DNA of 64,000 nt from Gemmatimonadota bacterium (GTDB lineage: Bacteria; Gemmatimonadota; Gemmatimonadetes; Longimicrobiales; Gaopeijiaceae): assembly GCA_022563405.1 (NCBI GenBank), contig JADFNK010000003.1, positions 27,738 through 91,737 on the forward strand, given 5' to 3'. Below the pieces are notes generated by a model. It was not told where the DNA came from, searched no databases, and was given only the letters and a program-made list of their open reading frames with translations. Both the position numbers and the translations under genes were made by a program. Below, piece by piece: positions 8,789-17,784 of this stretch (the stretch's first letter is position 1; each line of letters opens with the position of its first letter).

Positions 8789-10297
8789 TTGTCGACTCGA
8801 TCGCTCCTAATCGGAGCCCTGGCTCTGGCATTCTTCTTCGTTCCGCAGGGAGCCGCTGCACAGAGCTTTGTACCCATCGTTCTCACCTTGGAAGAAGCGA
8901 TTGATATCGCCCGTCAGAATAATCCAGGGCTTCAGGCGGTGCGCAATGATGAAGGTGTAGCGAATTGGAACGTGCGCTCCGCCTACGGGGCCCTCTTTCC
9001 ATCCGCTTCGGTGAACGGCGGGATCTCTTGGCAGGGTGCAGGGGAGCAGACCTTCGGGAGTCTGACCGCGGAGCAGCTCGGCTTCGCAAACCAGCCCTCG
9101 TTCCTTTTTTCCAACTACAACCTCAGCCTCAACTACGAGATCAACGGCAGGACGTTGATGGCTCCAGGACAGGCCAAGGCGGATCGCGTGGCTACCTACG
9201 CTCAGATGGCCGGCGCGGAGGCGGATCTCACCTTCCGAGTCACCCAAGGGTACATCGACGTGCTGCGGCAAGCCGAACAGCTCAGGGTTTCCGAACAACA
9301 GCTGGAGCGGGCGACCTTCAATCTTCGCCTGGTGCGAGCACAGCTATCGGTGGGGACCGCAACCGGTGTCGACGTCGGGCAGGCCGAAGTCTCCGTCGGC
9401 CGGGCCGAGGTCACCATCCTACAGACCGCCAATGCCCTCGAGAACGCCCGGATAAGACTTCTGCAGCTGATGGGAGCCGACGACCTCTATTCGCCCTTCG
9501 TGCCGACCACTCCCTTTGAGCTCTCGGAGCCGCTTTGGGATCGTGAAGAGCTTTACCAGCTGGGATTGGAGAGTAACCCCAACCTCAGGTCTCTCCGCGC
9601 GAGTCGCTCGTCGAGCAGCTACGGGGTGAGAATGGCGAAGAGCACGTACCTCCCCTCGTTGAGCCTGAGAGCGAGCACAAGCGGGTTTACCCGGCAGGCG
9701 TCGAGTACCGCGCTCAACGTTCAGCAGGCCGAGCTCCAGGCCCAAGGCTCCATTCAAAACTGCCTGTTCACCAACGATCTTTATTCCCGGCTGGCCAACC
9801 CGCTTCCTCCTCAGGATTGCTCACAATTGGCGTTCACCGACGCGGACGCACAGGCCATAAGGAATCAGAATACCGGTTTCCCGTTCAGCTTTACGGGCCA
9901 ACCAGCGACGGTGGGGCTGTCGATCAGCCTTCCCATCTTCCAGGGCCTCAGCCGGCAACGCCAGGTCTCGGAGGCTCAGGTACGGCTCGAAGACCTCGAC
10001 CTCAACTTGAGGGAACAGGAACTGGCGCTCCGAGCGGACATCGCGACGACGTTGGCCACGGTTCGAGCGGCGTACCAGGCTGCGCTGATCGAAGAACGGA
10101 ACCAGACGGTAGCTGACGAACAGCTCCGCCTGGCGACGGAGCGTGTTGCGGTCGGGCTCGCCGATTTTTTCGAGCTCCTCGAAGCAGAAACCGTCAAGGT
10201 CGACGCCGATCGCGCGCAAGTCTTTGCGATCTTCGTGTACCACGACTCCCTCGCAAACCTGGAGGCCGTTGTCGGAACCTCCTTCCGCACACCCTGA
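8789..10297 (+). CDS. TolC-family outer membrane efflux protein
   Basis: About 502 residues. A signal peptide (LLIGALALAFFFVPQGAAA) leads into two OEP repeats of long amphipathic helices and beta strands, beginning LTLEEAIDIARQNNPGL, the standard opening of the family. It forms a trimeric outer membrane channel with a periplasmic tunnel. The start is set at a TTG with CGGAGG 6 bases upstream, because this places the signal peptide at the N-terminus. An ATG at 8564 in the same frame overlaps the marR stop but would add 75 residues that hide the signal. It works with the downstream adaptor and permeases. Confidence 0.9.
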   Translation: MSTRSLLIGALALAFFFVPQGAAAQSFVPIVLTLEEAIDIARQNNPGLQAVRNDEGVANWNVRSAYGALFPSASVNGGISWQGAGEQTFGSLTAEQLGFANQPSFLFSNYNLSLNYEINGRTLMAPGQAKADRVATYAQMAGAEADLTFRVTQGYIDVLRQAEQLRVSEQQLERATFNLRLVRAQLSVGTATGVDVGQAEVSVGRAEVTILQTANALENARIRLLQLMGADDLYSPFVPTTPFELSEPLWDREELYQLGLESNPNLRSLRASRSSSSYGVRMAKSTYLPSLSLRASTSGFTRQASSTALNVQQAELQAQGSIQNCLFTNDLYSRLANPLPPQDCSQLAFTDADAQAIRNQNTGFPFSFTGQPATVGLSISLPIFQGLSRQRQVSEAQVRLEDLDLNLREQELALRADIATTLATVRAAYQAALIEERNQTVADEQLRLATERVAVGLADFFELLEAETVKVDADRAQVFAIFVYHDSLANLEAVVGTSFRTP

Positions 10298-10330
10298 GGT
10301 TACCCATAGCTCAATGAGCGCTAGAATTTC

Positions 10331-11647
10331 ATGACCGCTATAAACAAACTAGTGATCGCGATCGCGGTCGTTGTCATCTTCGGCGGCGGCGCGGCCCTCA
10401 CCGTCACCCAGAGCCGGGATCGAGGTATTCCCGTCCGGTTCGATGTCGTGGTACGCCGTGATCTCGTCGAAACCGTCACGGCCAGCGGCAACATCCGAGC
10501 GGGGCTAGTGATCGAGATGAGCGCCGAGGTGTCGGCTCGGGTCATTGAATTGCTCGTCGAGGAAGGGGACGACGTCGTGGTTGACCAACTCTTGCTGCGG
10601 CTCGACCCGACCCAGTTCGACGCCAGCGTCTCCCGGAGCCAGGCCTCGCTGAACCAGGCCCGCGCCCAGGTGAATCAACAGGAAGCCAGTCTGGAGCGGG
10701 CCGCCAGGGACTACGAACGGCTAAGAGACTTGTTCACCAGTGATCCGCTGTTGGTGGCGCGACAACTACTCGATAACGCGAGTACAGATGTGGAGCTGGC
10801 CTCCAGCAGCCTGGAGTCGGCCCAGTTCGGGGTCGACCAGGCGGTCGCTTCGCTCGATGAGGCGAATGAGCGACTGAGCAAGACCTTTTTTAGGGCTCAA
10901 ATCGCCGGAAAAGTAACCCGCCTCAACGTGGAGGAGGGAGAGACCGTCATCGTCGGCACCATGAACAACGCAGGCAGCTTGGTTCTGACGATCAGTGAGC
11001 TCTCACGGGTCGAAGCGGTCTTGGAGGTGGACGAGACCGACGTTCCGTATATCAATGTGGGCGACAGTACCATCCTCGAATTGGACGCCTTCCCGAACCG
11101 GCTCTTCCGTGGTGTCGTGACGGTCATCGGCAACAGCGCCATCAGACCTCCGTCGTCCTCGGCCGGAAGCGGCCAGGCTGCTGCGATCGACTTCGAGGTG
11201 GTGATCACGATGGACGATCCTCCGAGGGGGATTCGCCCGGATCTGTCAGTCACAGCCGATATCATCACGGCGACGAGAAAAAATGCCCTTGCGGTGCCGA
11301 TCATTGCCCTGACGGTTCGGCCCAAGGAGGAGATGGAAGACGGCACCCGCGCCCTACCGAGCGAGGTGGGAGAGGACGATGAGCGGACACGAGGTCCGCT
11401 TTCGCGCCCGGAAAATGAAGACGTAGAGGGTGTGTTCATCGTGGTGGACGGTCAGGTCAGATTCGCCCCGGTTGAGATCGGCATCACCGGCCAAGAGCAC
11501 TTCGAGGTGCTCACAGGTGTCAGCGAAGGGGACACCATCGTGGCCGGTCCCTACCAGCAAATTCGTGAGCTCAGCAACGGTGACCGGGTGCAGGATGAGA
11601 ATGACGGGTCGTCAGCCACTGGATCAGGTTTCTTTGGTAGACGTTAG
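10331..11647 (+). CDS. efflux periplasmic adaptor (HlyD/MacA-like membrane fusion protein)
   Basis: A 438-residue protein with one N-terminal membrane anchor (residues 6-24). Next come a split lipoyl/barrel-sandwich half, a coiled-coil hairpin at roughly 95-180 rich in Gln, Ala and Glu, the second lipoyl half (GKVTRLNVEEGETVIVG), a beta-barrel and a C-terminal membrane-proximal domain. A charged insertion at about 325-365 (EEMEDGT to RGPLSRPENED) interrupts the C-terminal part. The protein would connect the TolC channel to the FtsX-type permeases that follow 29 bases later. Layout fits MacA-type adaptors. Substrate unknown. Confidence 0.92.
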   Translation: MTAINKLVIAIAVVVIFGGGAALTVTQSRDRGIPVRFDVVVRRDLVETVTASGNIRAGLVIEMSAEVSARVIELLVEEGDDVVVDQLLLRLDPTQFDASVSRSQASLNQARAQVNQQEASLERAARDYERLRDLFTSDPLLVARQLLDNASTDVELASSSLESAQFGVDQAVASLDEANERLSKTFFRAQIAGKVTRLNVEEGETVIVGTMNNAGSLVLTISELSRVEAVLEVDETDVPYINVGDSTILELDAFPNRLFRGVVTVIGNSAIRPPSSSAGSGQAAAIDFEVVITMDDPPRGIRPDLSVTADIITATRKNALAVPIIALTVRPKEEMEDGTRALPSEVGEDDERTRGPLSRPENEDVEGVFIVVDGQVRFAPVEIGITGQEHFEVLTGVSEGDTIVAGPYQQIRELSNGDRVQDENDGSSATGSGFFGRR

Positions 11648-11676
11648 CGGCACCCACGGATCCGAGCGGAGATTTC

Positions 11677-12915
11677 ATGCAGTTCATTGAGGCAATCCGG
11701 CTGGCCCTTCAGCAGATATGGACTGAGAAGCTGAAGAGTTTCTTCAGTCTACTCGGCGTAATCGTCGGGGTCATGTTCCTCATCGTGGTGGTGAGTATCG
11801 TCGAGGGGTTGGATCGCTACATCACCGAAGACCTCGCTACCGCGGCGTTCGGCGCGAATACCGTGACACTCCAGAGGTGGGGGGACGGGCCGGACTTCGG
11901 AGGCTCCGGCGCGCGTGCCCGGCAACGCCGTCCTCGTATTACCTACGAAGATTGGGAAGCCGTGAAGGAGCAGATCACGGTCCCCGCAATCGTGGGCGCG
12001 GAGAGCAGCACGGGCGGCGAGATCGTGGCCGACAACGGTCAATCGGTTGACAACGTTCGGATTCACGCCGTCTCCTCCGAGATCATGGTGATTCGCGACT
12101 GGGTGGTCGAAAAGGGGCGTACGTTTTCTCCTCAGGAGGCGGAGCGTGGCGCGAACGTCGTCGTGCTCGGTACGGAGACCGCAGACCTCCTCTTCGAAAA
12201 TCTCGATCCGATCGGTCGCCGTGTACGCATCCGCGGATTCGCGTATCGGGTCATCGGCATCCTCGAGGAACAAGGCAGCATGTTCGGGCAATCGCTCGAC
12301 AATCAGGCCATCGCTCCCGCCCGGTCGCGGATTCAGGCGGTGACGAACCCGCGCGGTATCGTGGGCCAGGTTGTGGCGCAGGCTCTGGAGCAGGCCGACG
12401 TGCGGCCCCTCCAGAGAGAGATCGAGGGTATCATGCGGGCGCGCAGGCGTCTTCGCCCCTCCCAGAACAACAATTTCGTGGTCGAGACGGCTGAGGATGC
12501 CTTGGCCTTCTGGGACGACATCTCCAGGATCCTGTTCATTGCACTTCCGGGGTTGGTCTCGATCTCGCTGGTCGTGGGCGGCGTTGTCATCATGAACATC
12601 ATGCTCGTATCGGTGATGCAGCGAACGCGTGAAATCGGAGTACGCAAGGCGATCGGCGCCCGCCGCAGAGACATCCTGAGCCAGATCCTCATCGAGAGCA
12701 TCACACTTTCCGGGGCAGGGGCGGTGCTGGGAGTGGCGATCGGGGTCGGACTCACCTACCTGGTGAGGACCCTTTCCCCTCTCCCAGCCGCTGTGGACGT
12801 GAAGTGGATCGCATTAGGTGTGGCGCTGGGGGTGCTCGTGGGGGTGACTTCCGGCGTATACCCCGCCGTACGGGCCTCCAAGCTCGCCCCCGTCGACGCC
12901 TTGAGGTACGAGTGA
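11677..12915 (+). CDS. ABC transporter permease, MacB/FtsX type (first copy)
   Basis: A 412-residue permease. There is an N-terminal membrane helix (about 20-45), a large periplasmic MacB_PCD domain (50-280) and three C-terminal helices of the FtsX domain containing TREIGVRKAIGARRRDIL, the conserved cytoplasmic coupling loop. No nucleotide-binding domain is fused, unlike E. coli MacB. MacB-type pumps are mechanotransmitters that push periplasmic substrates through TolC. The next permease begins 1 base after the stop, so the two probably form a heterodimer. The required ATPase is not next to them. Confidence 0.93.
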   Translation: MQFIEAIRLALQQIWTEKLKSFFSLLGVIVGVMFLIVVVSIVEGLDRYITEDLATAAFGANTVTLQRWGDGPDFGGSGARARQRRPRITYEDWEAVKEQITVPAIVGAESSTGGEIVADNGQSVDNVRIHAVSSEIMVIRDWVVEKGRTFSPQEAERGANVVVLGTETADLLFENLDPIGRRVRIRGFAYRVIGILEEQGSMFGQSLDNQAIAPARSRIQAVTNPRGIVGQVVAQALEQADVRPLQREIEGIMRARRRLRPSQNNNFVVETAEDALAFWDDISRILFIALPGLVSISLVVGGVVIMNIMLVSVMQRTREIGVRKAIGARRRDILSQILIESITLSGAGAVLGVAIGVGLTYLVRTLSPLPAAVDVKWIALGVALGVLVGVTSGVYPAVRASKLAPVDALRYE

Positions 12916-12916
12916 G

Positions 12917-14218
12917 ATGGACGTGACGACGAGGATGGAAGTGGCGAGTGAGTTGGAGATGAGCGGTCTCACCATGCTCAAGGAAGGCGTCACGATCGCC
13001 CTCGGCTCGATCAACGCCAACAAGGTTCGCTCCGGCCTGACCATCCTCGGTGTTGCGATCGGTGTGGGCGTGGTGGTCATGCTCGCAGCGCTCATCACCG
13101 GAATTCGAACGTCGGTCATGGAGGGGTTCGAGTCGGCGGGTCCGGACAACTTCGGGATCATGCGCTTCGATTTTTCAGCCGTGCGCGCCTCGATCGCGAG
13201 TGGACGTGAGCCTTGGTACAACAAGCCCGTTATCGAACCCGAGGAGGCCGAGCGTATAGCCCGTCTCCCCGCGGTCCAAGATGCGCTGTACAACTTCAGC
13301 TTCAGCACGACCCTGGCAGTGGACGCGCGCCGGGTGAATGGGGTACAATCTTCCGGATATTCATCCGGCTGGCCGGCCTACCAGCCCGGCACATTCTCTT
13401 CGGGCCGCGACTTTACGCCGCAAGAGGTCGCCCAATCACGTCCCCTGATCGTGGTGTCGATCTCCCTCGCCGAGGAACTCTTCGGGGCGCTTGATCCGGT
13501 CGGAAGGAAGATTCGTGTCACGGCGGGCCGTCGAGCCGTGAGTGAGTCCTTCACGGTCGTGGGTGTCTTCGAACCGGACGAGAGCATCTTCGCCGCCGCG
13601 GTGCCACATTTCGCCGTTTTCCCATATAAATCCGCGATGAAAAGGCTCAAAGCCTCGAATTTTCAAGCCAATATCTGGATCGTGCCGAATCCGTCCTTCC
13701 CTTCAGAAGTAGCGCAAGACCAAGTGATCGGCGCCATGCGCTCCATGCGCGGCCTGCGCCCGAGGGACGAGAACAATTTCGCGATCATGCGCTCAGATCA
13801 GCTCATCGAGATTTTCGACACGTTCATCGGAGTGTTCGCCTTGATCATGCTCGCGCTCTCCTCCGTGGGTCTGATGGTGGGCGGAATCGGTGTCATCGGT
13901 ATCATGATGATTTCCGTGACCGAGCGTACGAGGGAAATCGGCATCCGAAAGGCTGTGGGAGCCACCCGCCAGGAGATCATGTGGCAGTTCCTGGTCGAGT
14001 CGGCGGTGCTAACGCTCCTGGGTGGTATAGCCGGACTGGTTCTCGGCGCGGCACTCGCCGAAGTCGTCGCCGCCTACACACCCATACCCGCCACCATCCC
14101 GTTGTGGGCGATCTTCACGGCGATGGCGATGGCGATCGTGACGGGCATACTCTTCGGCATCGCCCCGGCTTATCGGGCATCCCGTTTGGACCCGATCACG
14201 GCCCTCCGCTACGAATAG
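12917..14218 (+). CDS. ABC transporter permease, MacB/FtsX type (second copy)
   Basis: A 433-residue paralogue of the preceding permease with the same plan: N-terminal helix (ILGVAIGVGVVVMLAALI), periplasmic MacB_PCD domain and three C-terminal helices with TREIGIRKAVGATRQEIM. A PDIQ-like dimer partner of the first permease is the simplest reading. Its periplasmic domain is diverged from the first copy, with Tyr/Phe-rich stretches around residue 120-150. It closes the efflux operon; bshB1 follows 28 bases later in the same direction and might be co-transcribed. Confidence 0.93.
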   Translation: MDVTTRMEVASELEMSGLTMLKEGVTIALGSINANKVRSGLTILGVAIGVGVVVMLAALITGIRTSVMEGFESAGPDNFGIMRFDFSAVRASIASGREPWYNKPVIEPEEAERIARLPAVQDALYNFSFSTTLAVDARRVNGVQSSGYSSGWPAYQPGTFSSGRDFTPQEVAQSRPLIVVSISLAEELFGALDPVGRKIRVTAGRRAVSESFTVVGVFEPDESIFAAAVPHFAVFPYKSAMKRLKASNFQANIWIVPNPSFPSEVAQDQVIGAMRSMRGLRPRDENNFAIMRSDQLIEIFDTFIGVFALIMLALSSVGLMVGGIGVIGIMMISVTERTREIGIRKAVGATRQEIMWQFLVESAVLTLLGGIAGLVLGAALAEVVAAYTPIPATIPLWAIFTAMAMAIVTGILFGIAPAYRASRLDPITALRYE

Positions 14219-14246
14219 GCTCCGACACCGACTCGCGGAAATACCG

Positions 14247-14972
14247 ATGACCGAACCCCTCGATCTTCTCGCGATCATGGCCCACCCCGACGACGCCGAG
14301 CTCCTGTGCGGCGGCACTCTGTCCAAAGCAGCGGCGTCAGGCGACCGGGTGGGGATTCTCGACCTCACACGGGGTGAAGCGGCGAGTACCGGGTCCATAG
14401 AAACCCGTGAGCGGGAGGCGGCTCGCTCCGCGGAGGTGATGGGTCTGGCCGTGCGCAGGAACGCGGGGCTCCGCGATTCGGGCTTGATCAACGACGACGC
14501 GTCGCGAGGTGTCGTGGTGGAATTGATCCGAGAGCTGCGGCCGAGGGTGATCGTGACCCATTGGCGTGAGGGCAGACATCCGGATCACCGTGTGGCCGCC
14601 CAACTCGCCTATGACGCCTCCTTCCTCTCAGCGCTGAAAAACTACGATGCGTCGGGAGACGCTCACCGGCCCGACAAAGTGGTGCACTGCCTACTCTTCC
14701 GTGAGGACGCCCCACCCCCGTCGTTCGTGGTGGACATCACCGATCATCTCGAGACCAAGATGGCGGCGTTGGCTTGTTTCGAGTCGCAGTTCTCCGGGAA
14801 GACCGCCGCAGGTGAGGTGTTCGGTGCGGGCGACCGACCTCTCGAAGACCAGATCCGTGTGCAGTGCGCCCATCACGGTTCGCGCATCCGTTGCGCCTAC
14901 GGAGAACCTTTTTGGACTCGGGAGACGGTTGCGCTGGAGTCGCTCGGAAGCGACCGGGTTTCTACGTTCTGA
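14247..14972 (+). CDS. bshB1: bacillithiol biosynthesis deacetylase BshB1
   Basis: A 241-residue LmbE-family zinc deacetylase. The N-terminal AHPDDAE motif supplies metal ligands and the catalytic Asp, and HPDH at about residue 110 gives the further His ligand. Further family features are LDLTRGEAASTGS and YGEPFWTRE near the end. BshB1 removes acetate from GlcNAc-malate, the second step of bacillithiol synthesis. bshA and bshC are not in the window. Bacillithiol is a low-molecular-weight thiol buffer, and the neighbouring genes also handle sulfur (cysteine desulfurase, mnmA). Confidence 0.9.
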   Translation: MTEPLDLLAIMAHPDDAELLCGGTLSKAAASGDRVGILDLTRGEAASTGSIETREREAARSAEVMGLAVRRNAGLRDSGLINDDASRGVVVELIRELRPRVIVTHWREGRHPDHRVAAQLAYDASFLSALKNYDASGDAHRPDKVVHCLLFREDAPPPSFVVDITDHLETKMAALACFESQFSGKTAAGEVFGAGDRPLEDQIRVQCAHHGSRIRCAYGEPFWTRETVALESLGSDRVSTF

Positions 14973-15014
14973 ACGGGGCCGAATCGACTCCAGGCGGAGC
15001 GGGCCTGTAGCCTT

Positions 15015-15416
15015 CTAGAGCGAGCAGGACACTTCCAGAAGTAGTCTCCGCCAACTGGGGACCTCCGAGCCGTGGACCTTCAGAGCCATTGCGCTGGCGC
15101 CTCCACCCTCGGACAGCCATGGCGCCAACCACGCACTGATTTCGGTAGGCAGGTGGCCAAGCAGGTCTCCGCCCGACCGATGCACCCATACCTCCGGTGT
15201 TTCCTGATCCGGCGGATCGGGAACCAAGTAGAGCGAGTCCCCTGCTTCGAGTGCCTCCAAATGGCGATCCCGATCGGCGAAGGCGATGCCGTGGACCGTA
15301 GCACGGAAATGAGGAGGCCGGCCATCCGGGAAGGGCGGACGATACTTGCTCATGCTGGACGGGATGTTTCTGTCACGGTTCACCGGCCGAGGATCATTCG
15401 GTAAGTTGTTCAACAT
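15015..15416 (-). CDS. stand-alone HIRAN-like domain protein
   Basis: About 133 residues. After a Pro/Arg/Asn-rich lead of 40 residues, the rest fits a single HIRAN domain: RATVHGIAF, GDSLYLVPDPPD, VWVHRSGGDLLGHLPTE and a closing beta strand LLLEVSCSL. HIRAN domains are small beta-barrels that bind single-stranded 3' DNA ends and usually sit in helicases such as HLTF. Here there is no helicase fused or adjacent. The start is uncertain: ATGs at 15416 and 15353, neither with a strong ribosome site. It is divergent from the cysteine desulfurase. The domain call is by pattern of conserved positions. Confidence 0.6.
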   Translation of the reverse strand: MLNNLPNDPRPVNRDRNIPSSMSKYRPPFPDGRPPHFRATVHGIAFADRDRHLEALEAGDSLYLVPDPPDQETPEVWVHRSGGDLLGHLPTEISAWLAPWLSEGGGASAMALKVHGSEVPSWRRLLLEVSCSL

Positions 15417-15474
15417 AGGAGGGGCCTCGGCTCGGGGAAACACCGGGTCCGAACACGATCGCTGAAGGGAACAC

Positions 15475-16632
15475 ATGTCGTCGATTTACCTCGATCACGC
15501 AGCTACGACACCGATTCGCTCCGAAGTGCGCGAGGGGATGATGGCCGTTCTCGATGGCGACTTCGGTAATCCTTCGAGCGCTCATGGTTGGGGGCGCCGT
15601 GCGGCTGCACGTCTGGAGGAGGCGCGTGAAAAAGTGGCCCAGGCCGTCGGAGCCGACCGAAGTGAGATCTACTTCGTGCGCGGCGGAACGGAATCAGACA
15701 ACATGGCCATTCTCGGTCACGCCGAAGCCGTGCGGGGCCGGGGAGGCACGCCCTTCGCCGTCGTCTCGGCGATCGAGCACAAAGCCGTGTTGGGCGCCGC
15801 CGCCGAGGTGGCAAACCGGGGCGGACGATGGAGTACTATTCCGGTCTACCCGGACGGCACATTGGACATGGAGGTACTCGACACTACACTCGCCGACGGC
15901 GCGTCGATCGTGTCCGTGATGACCGTGAACAACGAGGTCGGCATTCACCTACCGATCGAGGACGTAGCGGAGCGGACGCGTGCCCACGGGGTCGTTTTTC
16001 ATACCGATGCCGTCCAGGCCCTCGGCAAGGTTCCGGTAAGCGTCCAGGACATCCCAATCGACCTCCTCTCTCTGACAGGGCACAAGATCTACGGCGCGAA
16101 GGGCACGGGTGTGCTGTTCGTCCGGCGAGGTGTCGAAATCAATCCCCTCATCTTTGGTGGAGGCCAGGAACGGGCGTTGCGGCCCGGCACGGAAGACGTC
16201 GCGGGTGCCGTTGGCATGTCTATCGCGGTGGACTTGGCAGTGCAGGAACAGGAGTCCGAGGCCACTCGGCTCCGTGGGCTCCGCGACCTGCTCCAGTCGC
16301 GGCTGGAGAACGGTATAAACGGGCTCCGCATCCATGGCGACGTGGCCACCCGCGCCCCACATATCCTGAATGTGGGTATTCCGAACGTCGATCCCGAGGC
16401 GCTTCTCGCCGGTCTCGATCTGGAGGGAATCGCCGCTTCAGCGGGTTCGGCCTGCGAGAGCGGGGCTCAGACGGCAAGCCACGTGCTCCAGGCTTTGTAC
16501 GGCCGACTGGAGGGCGTCGCGGCTCTCCGATTCAGTCCTGGACACTCCACCACCGAAAACGATGTGATTCGTGCGGCCGAGGCCACACTGACGGTACTGG
16601 AACGTATGCCGAGTGTTGAGGCACGGGCGTGA
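15475..16632 (+). CDS. cysteine desulfurase (IscS/NifS-type)
   Basis: A 385-residue fold-type I PLP enzyme. It starts IYLDHAATTPIRSEV, carries the PLP lysine in LTGHKIYGAKGTG, and has the active-site cysteine in AGSACESG followed by the long mobile loop of class I enzymes. It converts cysteine to alanine and holds the sulfur as a persulfide for transfer. mnmA overlaps its stop by 4 bases (GTGA), so the most direct acceptor is tRNA 2-thiolation. No iscU or suf scaffold genes are nearby. Confidence 0.95.
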   Translation: MSSIYLDHAATTPIRSEVREGMMAVLDGDFGNPSSAHGWGRRAAARLEEAREKVAQAVGADRSEIYFVRGGTESDNMAILGHAEAVRGRGGTPFAVVSAIEHKAVLGAAAEVANRGGRWSTIPVYPDGTLDMEVLDTTLADGASIVSVMTVNNEVGIHLPIEDVAERTRAHGVVFHTDAVQALGKVPVSVQDIPIDLLSLTGHKIYGAKGTGVLFVRRGVEINPLIFGGGQERALRPGTEDVAGAVGMSIAVDLAVQEQESEATRLRGLRDLLQSRLENGINGLRIHGDVATRAPHILNVGIPNVDPEALLAGLDLEGIAASAGSACESGAQTASHVLQALYGRLEGVAALRFSPGHSTTENDVIRAAEATLTVLERMPSVEARA

Positions 16633-17741
16633 AGGACACGACGAGGAGTCAGCGGATCCTGGTTGCCATGTCCGGCGGCGTCGACTCGTCAGTGGCGGCG
16701 GCCCTCTTGGTCCAGCAGGGGTACGACGTCGTGGGCGCTACCATGAAGACGTTCTGTTATTCCGGCGCCACAGCGTCCTCCAAGACGTGTTGCGGGCTCG
16801 ACGGTATCGCCGATGCCCGTCGTGTCTCGGACGCGCTCGGCATCCCCCACTACGTGTTCGATGTGGAAGAAGACTTCACGCGCGACGTGATCGACGACTT
16901 CGTCTCCGAGTACGCCCGTGGGCGTACGCCGAATCCATGTGTGCGCTGTAACTCCAACACGAAGTTCAAGGATCTCATGGAGCGGGGGCGGCTCTTGGGT
17001 TGTGACGGGATAGCCTCTGGCCACTACGTGCGGATCGATCACTCGAACCTTCCTTCACCGGCTCTGTACCGGGGTGTCGATACCTCGAAGGATCAGTCCT
17101 ACTTTCTCTGGGGCCTTCCCACGGAGATGTTACCGCTTCTCCATTTCCCACTTGGAGACCTGACGAAGCAGCAGGTGCGGGAACAGGCTCGAGCGCTCGG
17201 CCTGGTCACGGCCGACAAGCCGGAGTCCCAGGAAATCTGTTTCGTGCCCACGGGCAACTACCGGGATCTCCTCGAGAAGCGGCTCGAAGCACGTCATCCG
17301 GCCTTGGAGCCCGGCCGAATCATACGACGCGATGGCGAGGTGCTCGGTGAGCATTCGGGTTACGCCAATTTCACGGTCGGCCAGCGCAAAGGACTAGGTG
17401 GAGGTTTTGGAGAGGCCCTCTACGTGATCGAGATCCGCGCCGACTCTCGCGAGGTCGTCGTGGGTACGGCCGAAGAGGGGGCGTCCCCCGGCGTAGAGAT
17501 CGGTGAGCTGAACTGGCAGACGACACCGCCCCCGGACGGCTCGCCCATCGGGGTGCAGATCCGGTACCGTGCTCCAGCCGTCTCAGCGACTGTGCACTCG
17601 ACGAACGGGCCTTTCACGCTGGTCTTCGACGAGCCGCAGCAAGCCGTGACGCCAGGACAATCCGCTGTCTTTTTCGAGGGTGAGCGGGTTCTTGGCGGTG
17701 GACGAATCGAACGCGCCTTGGTCGCCGCAAAAATCGGTTGA
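16629..17741 (+). CDS. mnmA: tRNA-specific 2-thiouridylase MnmA
   Basis: A 370-residue N-type ATP pyrophosphatase. The P-loop is AMSGGVDSSVAAALL. The catalytic cysteine pair is in NPCVRCN (about residue 102) and in PESQEICFVP. The C-terminal beta-barrel starts around residue 215. MnmA thiolates U34 of tRNA-Lys, -Glu and -Gln using persulfide sulfur from a cysteine desulfurase. The start is a GTG whose last bases overlap the desulfurase stop, so translation is probably coupled. A GC-rich hairpin (17753-17770) lies between its stop and the convergent dnaJ. Confidence 0.97.
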   Translation: MKDTTRSQRILVAMSGGVDSSVAAALLVQQGYDVVGATMKTFCYSGATASSKTCCGLDGIADARRVSDALGIPHYVFDVEEDFTRDVIDDFVSEYARGRTPNPCVRCNSNTKFKDLMERGRLLGCDGIASGHYVRIDHSNLPSPALYRGVDTSKDQSYFLWGLPTEMLPLLHFPLGDLTKQQVREQARALGLVTADKPESQEICFVPTGNYRDLLEKRLEARHPALEPGRIIRRDGEVLGEHSGYANFTVGQRKGLGGGFGEALYVIEIRADSREVVVGTAEEGASPGVEIGELNWQTTPPPDGSPIGVQIRYRAPAVSATVHSTNGPFTLVFDEPQQAVTPGQSAVFFEGERVLGGGRIERALVAAKIG

Positions 17742-17784
17742 AGGAGGAGGGTGCGTGGTGCGCCCCACGCCGCAGAAGCCCCTT

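Noticed and set aside
17753..17770. Bidirectional terminator between mnmA and dnaJ
   Set aside because: A 6-bp GC hairpin is present but no T-run follows on either strand.
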